Assembly (NCBI GenBank): GCA_030248225.1
Contig: JASANE010025046.1
Span: 1 to 31,883 of the forward strand
DNA length: 31,883 bases
Reading direction: 5' to 3'
Source of the DNA: Trileptium ribeirensis
Lineage: Eukaryota > Nematoda > Enoplea > Enoplida > Thoracostomopsidae
Shown here: piece by piece, positions 1 through 9,840 of the stretch
Numbering within the stretch: position 1 is the first letter of the stretch
How the letters are laid out: each line of letters opens with the position of its first letter
Made by a program: the position numbers and the translations under genes
Notes under the pieces: model-generated
The model's database searches: none
What the model was told of the DNA's origin: nothing
Seen by the model: the letters and a program-made list of their open reading frames with translations, nothing else

Positions 1-303
1 GTTGTATGTCTTCGTTCAGGTACATATTGCTCACGAAATTTCCGTTAAAATCGTTTAACAGAAATTGTCGCCTTGAACATTTTCATCACAAAACCTTGTG
101 ACCCCGCGCAGGTAATAATGGCTTTGTTTACAGCATTGATTTACCTCATAAACATTTGTCATTACCATTATCAAACCACCGGAGAGTTGAGGTATTTACA
201 ACTGTTGGGAGGGAGTCTATTGACTCTGGTTGCAGCGCCTTTGTATTCGACGGTTTCAATTGTTGGTTTCGTATTATATACTTGCGATTTGCTCGTATAT
301 TAA
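1..303 (+). CDS. 3' end of a small multi-pass membrane protein gene (partial, two exons)
   Basis: Reading from base 1, an exon end (1-19) joins a last exon (61-303) across a 41-bp GT..AG intron (donor TCAG/gtacat, acceptor tttaacag). The join keeps frame, giving a split Glu codon, and runs to TAA at 301-303. The visible ~86 residues include two or three strongly hydrophobic segments, around IMALFTALIYLINIC and YLQLLGGSLLTLVAAP followed by STVSIVGFVLYTCDLLVY. Their spacing and the final aromatic/Asp-containing helix are reminiscent of the last helices of four-helix MARVEL-type proteins, but I do not recognise the gene. The hydrophobic, lysine-poor composition is unlike a chance AT-rich frame, and a poly(A) signal lies 80 bp downstream. 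The 5' part is outside the window. The alternative is a chance 61-codon ORF from ATG 118, since frames of this length do occur by chance here. The intron is inferred, not proven. Confidence 0.4.
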
Positions 304-382
304 AAAGCGAATGTTTGATAGAGCTGAAGCACCTCTTCTATCATACTGTGAAATAGAAGCCTGTCGAGGGAAATCATATGTG

Positions 383-388
383 AATAAA
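383..388 (+). promoter_or_regulatory. candidate poly(A) signal AATAAA for the partial gene
   Basis: A canonical AATAAA lies 80 bp after the TAA of the frame ending at 303. The spacing suits a short 3' UTR. AATAAA is common by chance in AT-rich DNA, so it only modestly supports the gene end. Confidence 0.3.
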
Positions 389-1104
389 AGCAGTTAGCCA
401 AAGTTAGCTAAATATTTTTGCAAAGGCTAAGTGGAAGTTCTAAAACCAATATGCTTTACAGTAAACCTAAGTTATTTTTTAGACCCAAGACTGTGCTTTA
501 ATCGATGTAAAGCTTAGTTTTTATCCTCTTAAAATTATTTAACTCATTTGTACATATTTTTTAAATAATTCAACTGCCGAAGGTAGGCATCAGGTCGATC
601 TTTTTCTCGACTTATGGTTTTAATTTTGTGTTTATGTTTCTCAGGTGCTTTATGGCTTTCTTCTTGTGTTTCCTCATAGGTACATCAGGTTAGTGCTCCG
701 CTTTTGCGGGGGCCGCGTCAGACAAATCGTTGTCAGATGCTCTAGGGTATTTAACATTATGTGTTGACAGTGGTGAACGTTTTCCATGGGCATCTACGAG
801 ACGTATGGCCAATGGAAAAGGTTAATCTTATAGTATTCTATTTTGCGTTTCTAATTAAATTCAGTATTTTATCAGCCAATATTAATTCAGCAATTCCATA
901 CAGCCCTTAACCATAACTCCGTGAGCTTTTTCCCCTGTTTTTGAAAACATAGCAGAGAAGTGCCCTTTGACCAAACCCGTATTTTGGATCGGAAGCCCTG
1001 CGATCTTAAGAATCACAAATGCTTATAGTTGGAGGACAGGGAGAGTATCAATCATCCTGAAGCCCGGACACTCGCAAGTGACCTTGCCGATCTTACATGG
1101 TATG
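389..1104. other. intergenic stretch; only speculative exons
   Basis: No repeat or recognisable gene. Short open segments with acceptable splice sites occur (for example from ATG 634, 722-820 and 956-1099) and can be chained in frame, but each is within chance length. They are treated as a finding, not as a gene. Confidence 0.4.
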
Positions 1105-1442
1105 TAGTCTGAACTATTCTCTGAGCTGTGGGCTGCGCACCCCACCGCCCTCCCCTCCCCTCTCCTTACGCGTCGACAGTGCGCGATATGATTTTGGCAA
1201 AAATCGTGCAAAAGAGCAAAAATTGGGCGAAATTGGGATAAAATAGAAGAAAATTGGAAAAAGGTAGGAAACATGAGTGTCAAAAAATTTAAAAATTTGA
1301 GTTAAAAAATTTGTAAAAGTTATCCTCCTGACGACCTCCCCCCCACGCCCATCGACATCCTGATCTACCACATGGCAACGACCTCACCCCACCACATCGC
1401 ACCCACCATCCCTTCTGGGAGTTCGGACTTCGCCCATGCATG
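1105..1442. repeat. GC-ended dispersed repeat, copy 1 of the 21318-21718 family
   Basis: C-rich flanks (about 1130-1165 and 1330-1425) enclose an A/G-rich core (1195-1320). Then follow a TTATCC..TGACGAC segment, a CTTCTGGGA..TTCGGA segment and a CATGCATG end. The same order and matching words occur at 21318-21718. The left boundary is approximate and I found no target-site duplication here. It is probably a non-autonomous DNA transposon copy. Confidence 0.5.
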
Positions 1443-2188
1443 GTAGAAATCTTTCGTATTTTATGAGCGAAGAGCGTTTTAGCTCGCCAATTCCGCTGTC
1501 AGCATTGGCTGCAGGTTTCGAATATATTCGTCATCCAGGTAATTTAGATTTGAAACGAGTAGCGCACTGTGTATTAGCTATAGCGGCTGCCTTCCTTAGA
1601 CCACTTGAAACGGGCTTCATGCGGTGGTGTCCTGCACACTAAACTTATATGCAAAGAATGCAAAAGAGACAAATTCTTCCCTAATTCTTTTGGCTGCCTT
1701 TACGTATTCCAAGACTGTATACAGTAGAGTGCTATTTATACGCTCGAGGATACGTTTGCTCTGAAGCCTGTAAAGGGTTTTTAAATAGTTTTCGCGTGCC
1801 TATTAATTTAAATATACTACCATGGGTATTAGGGCATTGTATCATTTAATTAAAAAAAACATAGCTAGTGCAAACAATTCACTGGTCATAACTCAACAAC
1901 GGATGATCTGATTGGTTTCACTGATGGCTCATGTTTTTTGAAGCGATCTCAATTTGGCCATTTTATGCTATGTAAACTTTATAATATTTGCGACAAGAGC
2001 ATGCGTGGAGTGGATTAAGCAATTTTACCGAAGTGACTTTTACTAGAATAATACTTAGGTATGCGTGTACCTAATCATGGACGACCTTTACTTTGTGAAT
2101 AAGAACTTTTTACTCACCATTAAGAATTGAAACCTGTGGACAGTTCGATTCAGCATTTTAGGTATCACTTGCACTAAATTGCAAATGC
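1443..2188. other. stretch without a supported gene
   Basis: Overlapping open segments occur in several frames (1436-1642 in one, 1584-1724 in another, 1872-2018 in a third). None has a family resemblance and all are of chance length. No repeat was seen. Confidence 0.4.
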
Positions 2189-2970
2189 AATGCATCCATT
2201 TAGCTTAAGATGTCACAGCCCGCCCCAGCCATAACGTTCTTCTTGGCGAGACTCGTTCATATGTTGTGACATTTTACCAGGCCCTGTTAACGTAAAGGCT
2301 ATTAAGGGGGGAGGGGGGTGCCGGCTTAAGCGCGGAGGGATCAGGTGCGGTGCTTCGTTGCTGGGGGTGCTGGGTGTTTGTCGTCGGGGGAGAAGCGGTG
2401 CGGCGTTTTCGCCTCCTATGTTTTTGGCGACTGTGGCGCCGCGAAGTGCCGTTGGCTGATCAGTCGGAGCGTCAGTGCTTTGGGCTGCCGAGATGGGGTC
2501 CGATGCCTCAAGGGTTAACTAACTATGCGCCTGTATCTATATAATACAGAAGACAGCGCGCTGCGCGTGTTTCTAGTAATGAGAACTCTTGAAGTTGTCG
2601 AAACTTCACTGGGGAGGGGGGATGGGTAGGCGCGACGCACCAATGGGAGGGGTAGGGCGGTAGCCTCACGGGTAGACCAGGGCCTTGGGGAGGAGGGTCC
2701 GCGACCTCAGGGGATAGCCCCCTGAACCGCTGCTTCGCAGGTATGATTTTGTATCATAGAAATTCGTGCTAACTAAATACGCTCCAATTGTCAACGGCTT
2801 CTATTAACATAAAGATACATGGCCCAGCCATGAACGTACTGGTCTAGCTTGGTTGTGCGCTTTATTTTGCAAGGTCCCAGATAGACTATGCGAAAACGTC
2901 ACGAGCCGGACTTGATTCTGAGACAAAATCCCGCCCTGGGTACACACATCTTAAGCTAAATGATTTCATT
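2189..2970. mobile_element. TIR DNA transposon remnant, non-autonomous, copy 1
   Basis: The left terminus (2189-2213, containing TTTAGCTTAAGATGT) is the inverted complement of the right terminus (2946-2970, ACATCTTAAGCTAAATG) with few mismatches. The right sub-terminal piece (a GACAAAATCCCGCCCTGGGTAC-like stretch) matches the right end of the copy at 25371-26180. No transposase frame is present. The interior differs from the other copies, being largely the GC-rich block 2290-2740, so this copy is either diverged or carries a nested insertion. The superfamily was not determined. Confidence 0.6.
2290..2740. repeat. GC-rich, G-tract-rich block inside the TIR element
   Basis: Sharply GC-richer than its surroundings, with G runs at 2306-2320 and 2611-2660 that could form G-quadruplexes. 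Words such as CTATGTTTTTGGCGACTG and TGGCGCCGC resemble the block at 26520-26690 (CTATGTTTTCGGCTCCTG, GGTGCCGCC), indicating a dispersed family. The 64-codon frame here is a by-product of the GC richness and is not called. Confidence 0.45.
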
Positions 2971-3909
2971 CTTCTAGTGCTTTGCACTAAAATCCGTCAA
3001 TAAATTAATATACATCGGTAAATCCATGCCCTCAAAAATGTAATGATTGGTCTGCAAAACAATGCTTAACTCTAAAGCTCGAGCTTTAACCAAAGATTCA
3101 ATAAGTAACCCTTTTCAATATTCTTGATATACTAAACCTGTCCCACGGCTGTAAATAGAGACAAACATGGCGTCGAGCACTGACCTGCCTTTTTCCTTAA
3201 CGAAAATTTGTCAATAAGTTACACTCCTGCAACAAAGATTATGTTTTCATCAATTATTTTTATTCATCAATCAACTGTAAATTACGCATAATTAAACTAA
3301 AGTAACCAATAGGTTGAAAGTTGACTGCTTTTATTTTTTCAAGCACATTTTCAACATCCGTATAATTTTGTAATATTCAAGCTCATCACTCAATCATTAG
3401 ACGGTATGTTGAGAAATACACGCGCTATCTCCAGCTATAAAAATTATTCCCATCGAAAAAACCTTTGTAGCCTACTGGAGATAGCCTTCTATCAAAAAGT
3501 AACCACAGTACAAATGGCCAACTGCTTCAGGTCACGCAAAAGAACTAGATTTTAGTATTTTGTAAAGAGCATACACTCAAACCGCCTCGAAGATTCTATA
3601 GGAGTCTTACAACCACGACCATTGGGCCATTTACCCAGTTATGTTTATGGGAATTCCAGGTATTTTATGGTGCTAACCATATAATTTCGTGGTTAATTAC
3701 GCATTGTGAGGCTCGTTTTACTCATGCTACGTTCCGTGGGATTCCATCACTTACTACGGTGTAGTTTTTCAAAAACAATAGTTTGTACCAAAATTTGAGA
3801 ATATGTGTAAATATCACTGTTCTGTTTATAGTTTTGTAATAGTTCTATTTGCCCCAAGTTTTCATTGTGCATGTGTCGTTTAGATGACACACCTGTTAAT
3901 GGTAATAAT
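2971..3909. other. AT-rich stretch, no supported gene; contains a long hairpin
   Basis: Apart from the hairpin at 3424-3485 and a pair of possible short exons (3602-3659, 3711-3758) described among the findings, nothing recognisable is present. Confidence 0.4.
3424..3485. other. 62-nt pre-miRNA-sized hairpin
   Basis: GCTATCTCCAG (3424-3434) pairs perfectly with CTGGAGATAGC (3475-3485). Immediately inside, CTATAAA (3435-3441) pairs with TTTGTAG (3464-3470), with a 4-nt CCTA bulge on the 3' arm. The stem totals 18 bp with a ~22-nt loop. No known small RNA is recognised. Confidence 0.5.
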
Positions 3910-4160
3910 GTATGTCTCGAGCCAGTTAAACCAATATGTAGATGGTGTCATGCGTGCTGAACCAATCTGGTGATGGTGTCCTGCCAATTACAACTAATTT
4001 ACAAATGATGTCATACCAACTGCAACAATTTGTAGGTGGTTGCATTCGAGTTGGCACTAAATTGTAAATGGTGGTATAGCAGTCGCGCTAATTTGTAGAT
4101 CTTGGCATGCTAGTTGCACCGACTTGTAAATTTTGTCTGGCCAATGTCACCACTTTGTTA
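3910..4160. repeat. degenerate 31-32-bp minisatellite, ~8 copies
   Basis: About eight diverged units, each with the core GATGGTGTCATGCC, then a GTTGCACCAA-like part and a TTTGTA-like end. Examples begin at 3941, 3972, 4004 and 4036. The units are old, with many substitutions. A second block of the same unit lies at 5832-5965. Confidence 0.8.
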
Positions 4161-4466
4161 GAGCTGTTGTGTGTGTTTTGGTGAACAACTATTAACTCCT
4201 GTGCCAACAACAACACATTGCTTTTTCGGACATGACAGCTTTCGACGATTGTGTATTCAATGTATTCAAATTAATGTGAATGCTGCATTACTTAGTGTAC
4301 CCGTAGTGCTTCGAATTTGCCAACAGTAGGTTGGGCCATGAGGGCACAAATTTTTATTCTTACAGATTCGAGTAATGAGTTAAAACCAAAAACACTAGCA
4401 GAAATTTATATTATTCTCTAGAGTCCGATACGAATTCAATGCAAAAAATTGCACCTCGAATTTTTA

Positions 4467-4941
4467 GTGACCTTCGGGTTAAATAAAATTACATATTTTA
4501 GTGACCTTCGGGTTAAATAAAATTACATATTTTAGTGACCTTCGGGTTAAATAAAATTACATATTTTAGTGACCTTCGGGTTAAATAAAATTGCATATTT
4601 TAGTGACCTTCGGGTTAAATAAAATTACATATTTTAGTGACCTTCGGGTTAAATAAAATTACATATTTTAGTGACCTTCGGGTTAAATAAAATTATATAT
4701 TTTAGTGACCTTCGGGTTAAATAAAATTACATATTTTAGCGCCTTCGGGTTAAATAAAATTACATATTTTAGTGACCTTCGGGTTAAATAAAATTACATA
4801 TTTTAGTGACCTTCGGGTTAAATAAAATTACATATTTTAGTGACCTTCAGGTTAAATAAAATTAGATATTTTAGTGACCTTCGGGTTAAATAAAATTACA
4901 TATTTTAGTGACCTTCGGGTTAAATAAAATTACATATTTTA
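4467..4941. repeat. 34-bp tandem array, 14 copies
   Basis: Unit starts are 4467, 4501, 4535, 4569 and so on in steps of 34. One unit is a base shorter (GCGCC in place of GTGACC near 4740), so 475 bp equals exactly 14 units. Each unit reads GTGACCTTCGGGTT, then AAATAAAATTACATA, then TTTTA. Only a handful of scattered substitutions separate units (near 4592, 4695, 4849, 4863), so the array is young. Every unit carries AATAAA on the + strand. Confidence 0.97.
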
Positions 4942-5831
4942 ATGATAGAAACAGTGGACAACACCATGTTGAGGAGTTCCTACAGCGGCTAGACAAAAAT
5001 GGTCCTGCGTGGACCGCAGTCCACAGCTAAGAATATCCGCTAATAGTACCAATACGTCAGAGCCGCGATAAAACGGAACGTAATGTATTCATGGCATCCA
5101 GTTTTATGCTAAAAATAAAATAATTTTGCAAATGGGATTCAACTGACAGTATAATATTCGGCGATCACCTATGATTGACATAAATTAAAACTGACCACCA
5201 AATAATAGGATCCTTAATAAACAGTTAAACTGCTGCTCGCGATTGTAGTCTGCCTGCCAAAATGAATTTATCATATTAATCTGGCGGAACGTTTAAGCCT
5301 CTATACTTGGTCAATATTGTTGTTCTCAAATTTTGTTTTGGAACGAAATCAATGAAAATTTTGGGGGACGGTATAAACGTAAAAGGAAAAAGCAAAAGTT
5401 AAAAGGCAGACAATGCAAAATTGTTTTTAGTACAAATGTAGGAAATTTGTCCAAAATATGACCGCGTCAGAGAAAAGGGTCACATTGTTACTAAAGGTTT
5501 AGTCATAGATTCTGGACAGTACATAATGCATTCCAAATAACAAAGTAATACACGACGAAAGATAAATTTTATACTGGCTATGTTTGTATGTGTTTTCTAT
5601 ATGCACTGCGTAAAATTTATTACTAATACTCGTTTACTCGTAGACCACATGGTGTGTTTGGACTTTGTGTTCAGGTTCAGAACAATGTAGTTCTAGCTTC
5701 GGCTAATTTTGATTCTAGTTACCCATTGATAACTGCAGATTGTAATGTCTTCGCAGGAACCTGCTGTTCTCCCAAAAAATATTCGATCACATATATTGAA
5801 GTAAATTCATATGTCTATTTGTGGACTACGG
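4942..5831. other. AT-rich stretch, no supported gene
   Basis: One open frame (5627-5851) reads as plausible protein and could be an exon bounded by TAG at 5641-5643 and a GTAAAT donor at about 5800, but it has no recognisable homology and is of chance length. Confidence 0.4.
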
Positions 5832-5965
5832 CGAACCATTGCACCTATATTTAAATGTTGTGTCATGCCAGTTGCAGCAACTTGATGTTGATGGCATGAT
5901 AGTTGCACCAATTTTATAAGGTGCAATTTTAGATACACCGATTTGCAGATGACGCCGTGACGCAA
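5832..5965. repeat. second block of the 31-32-bp minisatellite, 3-4 copies
   Basis: Units such as TGTGTCATGCCAGTTGCAGC and GATGGCATGATAGTTGCACC match the consensus of 3910-4160. The block sits about 1.7 kb away, with the 34-bp array between the two. Confidence 0.7.
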
Positions 5966-6426
5966 TTTGCAGTTTGCGAGTAACTGAAATGATAGTGTCT
6001 CCTATGATGCAGCCTTCAAAGTGTGTTTAATCGGCGCATGCGGAGTAACGTGAATGTCGCATAACAGTTTCACCAACAAGGTCAACATTGCCCAAGATAT
6101 TGGCTAAACTACATCCACATTCATTCCACCGTTTGACACTGGGTTTGTCCCAGAAGGCCTTGCAATGGCGTCTTCTGATTCGGTGTATATGTCTATATTG
6201 AATCATGCTAGGCGCGAATAACATGAAGCTTGAAGAATGATGTGATAATTTCAATCAATTCAAATGACTATAATTACATTTGTTATCGAGTGTTACATGA
6301 AGAAACACGAAAACATTATGTCGACTTAGCCAAGACTTTCAATAATAAATCGGCCTCAACGTCAATGAGGATATTTACTGAGAAATATTTGTACGAATAA
6401 GGTATTTTTTGTTTCTCAGGTTTATC

Positions 6427-6695
6427 CCACATAAAGGAAAAGATGTTTCAATGCAGTCTTTTGTTAGTGCTTTCTATGTGATAACTGTCGGAATGAAATT
6501 TGCAAACAGTTTAGAAATGACATAAAGACTTTTTCGCTGAGAAATTGTATAAGATTTTTCGGACATAAGAGACAAGATGTTTTATTGGAGTCGGTTTTGT
6601 TGGTGTTTCCTATTTGACAACTGTCGGAATGAACTTTAAAAACAGTTTAGAAATGACGTTAAGAGCTTTTTCGCTGAGAAGCGCTAATTTTTCGG
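6427..6695. repeat. tandem duplication, 136-bp period, 2 copies
   Basis: AACTGTCGGAATGAA begins at 6483 and again at 6619. The following AACAGTTTAGAAATGAC and CTTTTTCGCTGAGAA also repeat, and the preceding AAGATGTTT.. and GTCGG/CTTTTGTT parts match less well. There is no coding function in either copy. Confidence 0.85.
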
Positions 6696-9253
6696 ACAGA
6701 GAGCTATCGAGTATTCCGAACAGATTCGACAGTTAGCAGTAAATCCAGAAGAATTTTGCAAAACAAATAATATTGTCCGTTATGCAGAAGAAAAGACAAT
6801 TCAAGTCTAGAACATTCGACCTTTTAGACAATGAGACTCAGCCACAACTTCTAAGTGTAGACAATGATCGTAATCCAAAGCATAACTACACTAATTTCAG
6901 GTAGTGTTTCCTCTCCCCTCTCGCCAGTTTTTAAAGTAGATCTGAAGCTTCGCCGTATACTAGTATTAACGAAACAAAATTTCGTTGTTAATGTTTGCCA
7001 AGCAGAGCAAATATAGTGATGTTCATACATATCCTCCTAATAATTGCATTCGGTCGAAACCCCTGAGGTATGCTATATTCCTAAAAAACTGTATCTTTTG
7101 TGTTTGATAAAATTTAACAGTTACCAATCAGGTAATTCAATCCTGAAATAGTTTTTTTGTTCCTATTAAAATGACTAACTTTGCTTCTGCACTATTTGCA
7201 TTTTATTAAAATTGTTCGTCTAACAGGTTTAAACAGTATAAAATTGACTGATCAAATAAGACGTTTGAAAATTGAAAAGTGTATATATTTGCTTTTGTTA
7301 TTGTGGTTTTTCGTCAACAGAATTTCCGTTCTCCTACAAAATAAAGCCTCGGTTAATGTTTAAGACGTCATCTATTGTAATTGTTACACCGTAGGGACAG
7401 CCGAACAGCATCCCCGCCCAATATATCAGCCAATCTAACAATATATGACAAAATTGTTTGACTAAGATATGAAAATTTCACTTGCAATCTCTTATTTGCA
7501 ATGAGCAGACAGATTAGGAGCTAAGGCAGACACCAAAACGCTTCGCTTTCCGAGCATCAAATAGAATAAAAATTACCTAGCTGCGGAGGTCTGCTCCCGT
7601 TTTTCCAGCGCGGTGCTACACAAGTCATGCTCATGAAGGAGAGGCGCAGTTCGAGGCAAAAATTATTTAAAACTTTTAAATGCTAGAGCATCTAAGCAGT
7701 ACAATCTTAAAAACAGGTGATCCGTTGTGTGTTTTTGTACGATTTGTCAGGTATTGATCAAAACAAGACTGACCCCTTCATACATCCTATTCTGCAGTGC
7801 GGGTACTCCAACGAGTGGAGAACATGTGCCCCGGACGGGGAATGTAATTAATCTTTGTAATATCTTGGTCACACTCTTCATCGTGTGAATACACTCTTTG
7901 CTTTGATATCAGTTGGATTGGTACACATTTTATATCTTTTATGTATATGAAAAGGGCCATTGAGAGGAAAGAAAAATATTACATTCGAGAAGAATACAGC
8001 GATAACCTGTATGATTTTGCATAAAATGTTAAATATTTTCAAATCCACTGATGCTTTACTGATAAAATGATGACGCCAAATAGTAATAAATAATTTATCA
8101 TAAATAGTCCTCGAGAAGTTAATAATAGGTTTTTTTATATCTAATTATATTTCAAACTTCATCATTTATTTTGGTCACATTTTATGCTGTGTGAAAATCT
8201 TTTGAAGTAAAATTTCAGCCAATTTTAATGCCACGCGAAGGCTATCAATTGTACTTACATTTTTCTCCAATACACAAACAGATACGGAGAAGCAACTTAT
8301 CACCGTTGCATTTATCCAAGAATTAATAACAACTATTTATTAATTGTGCCGACTGTTTGAAATTTAGGACATCTTAAATTTTCACTGAAGCATTTTAACG
8401 CCTATTGCATGAAACCTATACCATGTGTATAAACTCTTCAAAAGAAAACATTGTAAAAAATTTAATTTCATTTACTAAATAAAATTATTATGCTATAAGA
8501 TATATTATGTTTCTACGGTAATGCGGAGACCAGCGGCTAATAGCTCATGGGCGGAAAGATAGATGTCCATATTTCGCCATAAATTGTGTTTAACCATATG
8601 GATGTAACGTTAAATACATTTACCTATGTGTCTTACTCTATGTGAAAGGGTAAGTTAAATCACACTCAGTTTTAGACCCAAAACTTAGCCAAGTTTTTTG
8701 CTTAATTCTACAACATGATAGCCGCTAAAGTAATGCTATTAAAATGTTCACAGCTAAAATAAACTCAAATATTGTTTCTTTATGTTTAATAGCTAGCCGA
8801 TAATTCTTTCAGCTATGTTTAAGACCATGCATGTGGAAGAGCAGAGGATTTTTCTCTGAGGCTGGTATCGCTTTGTTCCCACTGCAAAGTAGCCTGACAA
8901 CCAACCCCCCCCACCGCGCTATATATAATATTTTTTAAGTAGCTAGTTTTGTTTGGATCAAGTTTCCACAGTGAATGTATTGCTTTTATAACCGGTGCAT
9001 ACTGGTGAGTTCTTAATCATGTTCCGATTTCGCCAAGAAATAACGACTAAAACATCTTCTGAGCCAGAATTGATAAAATAATACTGCTGTTGGCTCTGTT
9101 TTGGCAATGAAAATTCCTAAATAATATTATAATGTTCAACTATGAATGAATCATAGCCATTAATTGATATTATTAGTTGTCTACTTCTCTGAAAATAAGT
9201 ACTATTCATGTTGTGTACATGCTAGCCAATATCTAAAAGCATTGGCGCTAACC
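6696..9253. other. long AT-rich stretch without a supported gene
   Basis: I saw no gene, RNA or repeat. Near 7800-7850 two small adjacent hairpins (CTCCA..TGGAG and CCCCGGACGGGG) stand out in composition. An open segment at 6793-6900 with splice-like ends is of chance length. Confidence 0.4.
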
Positions 9254-9343
9254 ACAACTGTCTCTTCGCATTTAGTGTTAAGCTAAATTAGTTCAAATCA
9301 TGGTGCAGCAACTCAACTAGCTTAACATTACACCAACAGTTGT
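9254..9343. repeat. imperfect fold-back (inverted repeat)
   Basis: ACAACTG (9254-9260) and TGTTAAGCTA (9276-9285) are mirrored by TAGCTTAACA (9318-9327) and CAGTTGT (9337-9343). The 10-bp core is perfect with a ~32-nt loop. It could be a very short MITE remnant; no target duplication was identified. Confidence 0.55.
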
Positions 9344-9840
9344 CATCCTTTTCGAGAAAAATAAATTTCGTTTATTGAGTTTTGCAGCGCGTTCTAAGCG
9401 ATCCGTATAAAAATACAAAGTCTCAGTCATAAAATCAGAATATTGCTCTATTTCTATTACGATAAAATCAAAAAAGTTATTCTACAAATCAGCAAAGTAG
9501 TGCTTCAAGTTACGCTTCTCAACGGCAATTCAGCAGCAAAGGAACCATTATATGTCACGCTGGGACCGTTGTGTTGAAAGGCGTAGCGCAACGCTATAGA
9601 TAATCGGCTGATAATATTTAAAATAGATTGTAACAGCTAGTCGCTAGCTAAAATTAATTTACTGAACCGAGCAATTCTTAAACTTACCAATATAGCTGTT
9701 GTGAAAGGTGCAATTGGCAATACAAAGGATGTCTTTGGATGTTACAAACACAGGATTCTAGCCACAAACAATGACCTTTCAACATGAACTAAATCGTATA
9801 CGTGTCAATAGCACTTTTCAGTCAAACACTTTAAATTATT

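Noticed and set aside
1584..2120. Open frames interrupted by in-frame TAG (1725, 2058, 2070), hinting at a reassigned stop codon
   Set aside because: The solid gene at 11205-12680 gives no sign of reassignment and animal nuclear codes do not reassign TAG. Chance frames or short introns explain it better.
4467..4941. CRISPR-like array
   Set aside because: Units are contiguous 34-bp repeats with no unique spacers, in a eukaryotic context. It is a minisatellite.
7806..7845. Two adjacent small hairpins as a structured RNA
   Set aside because: Stems are only five base pairs each, and no known RNA architecture could be fitted.
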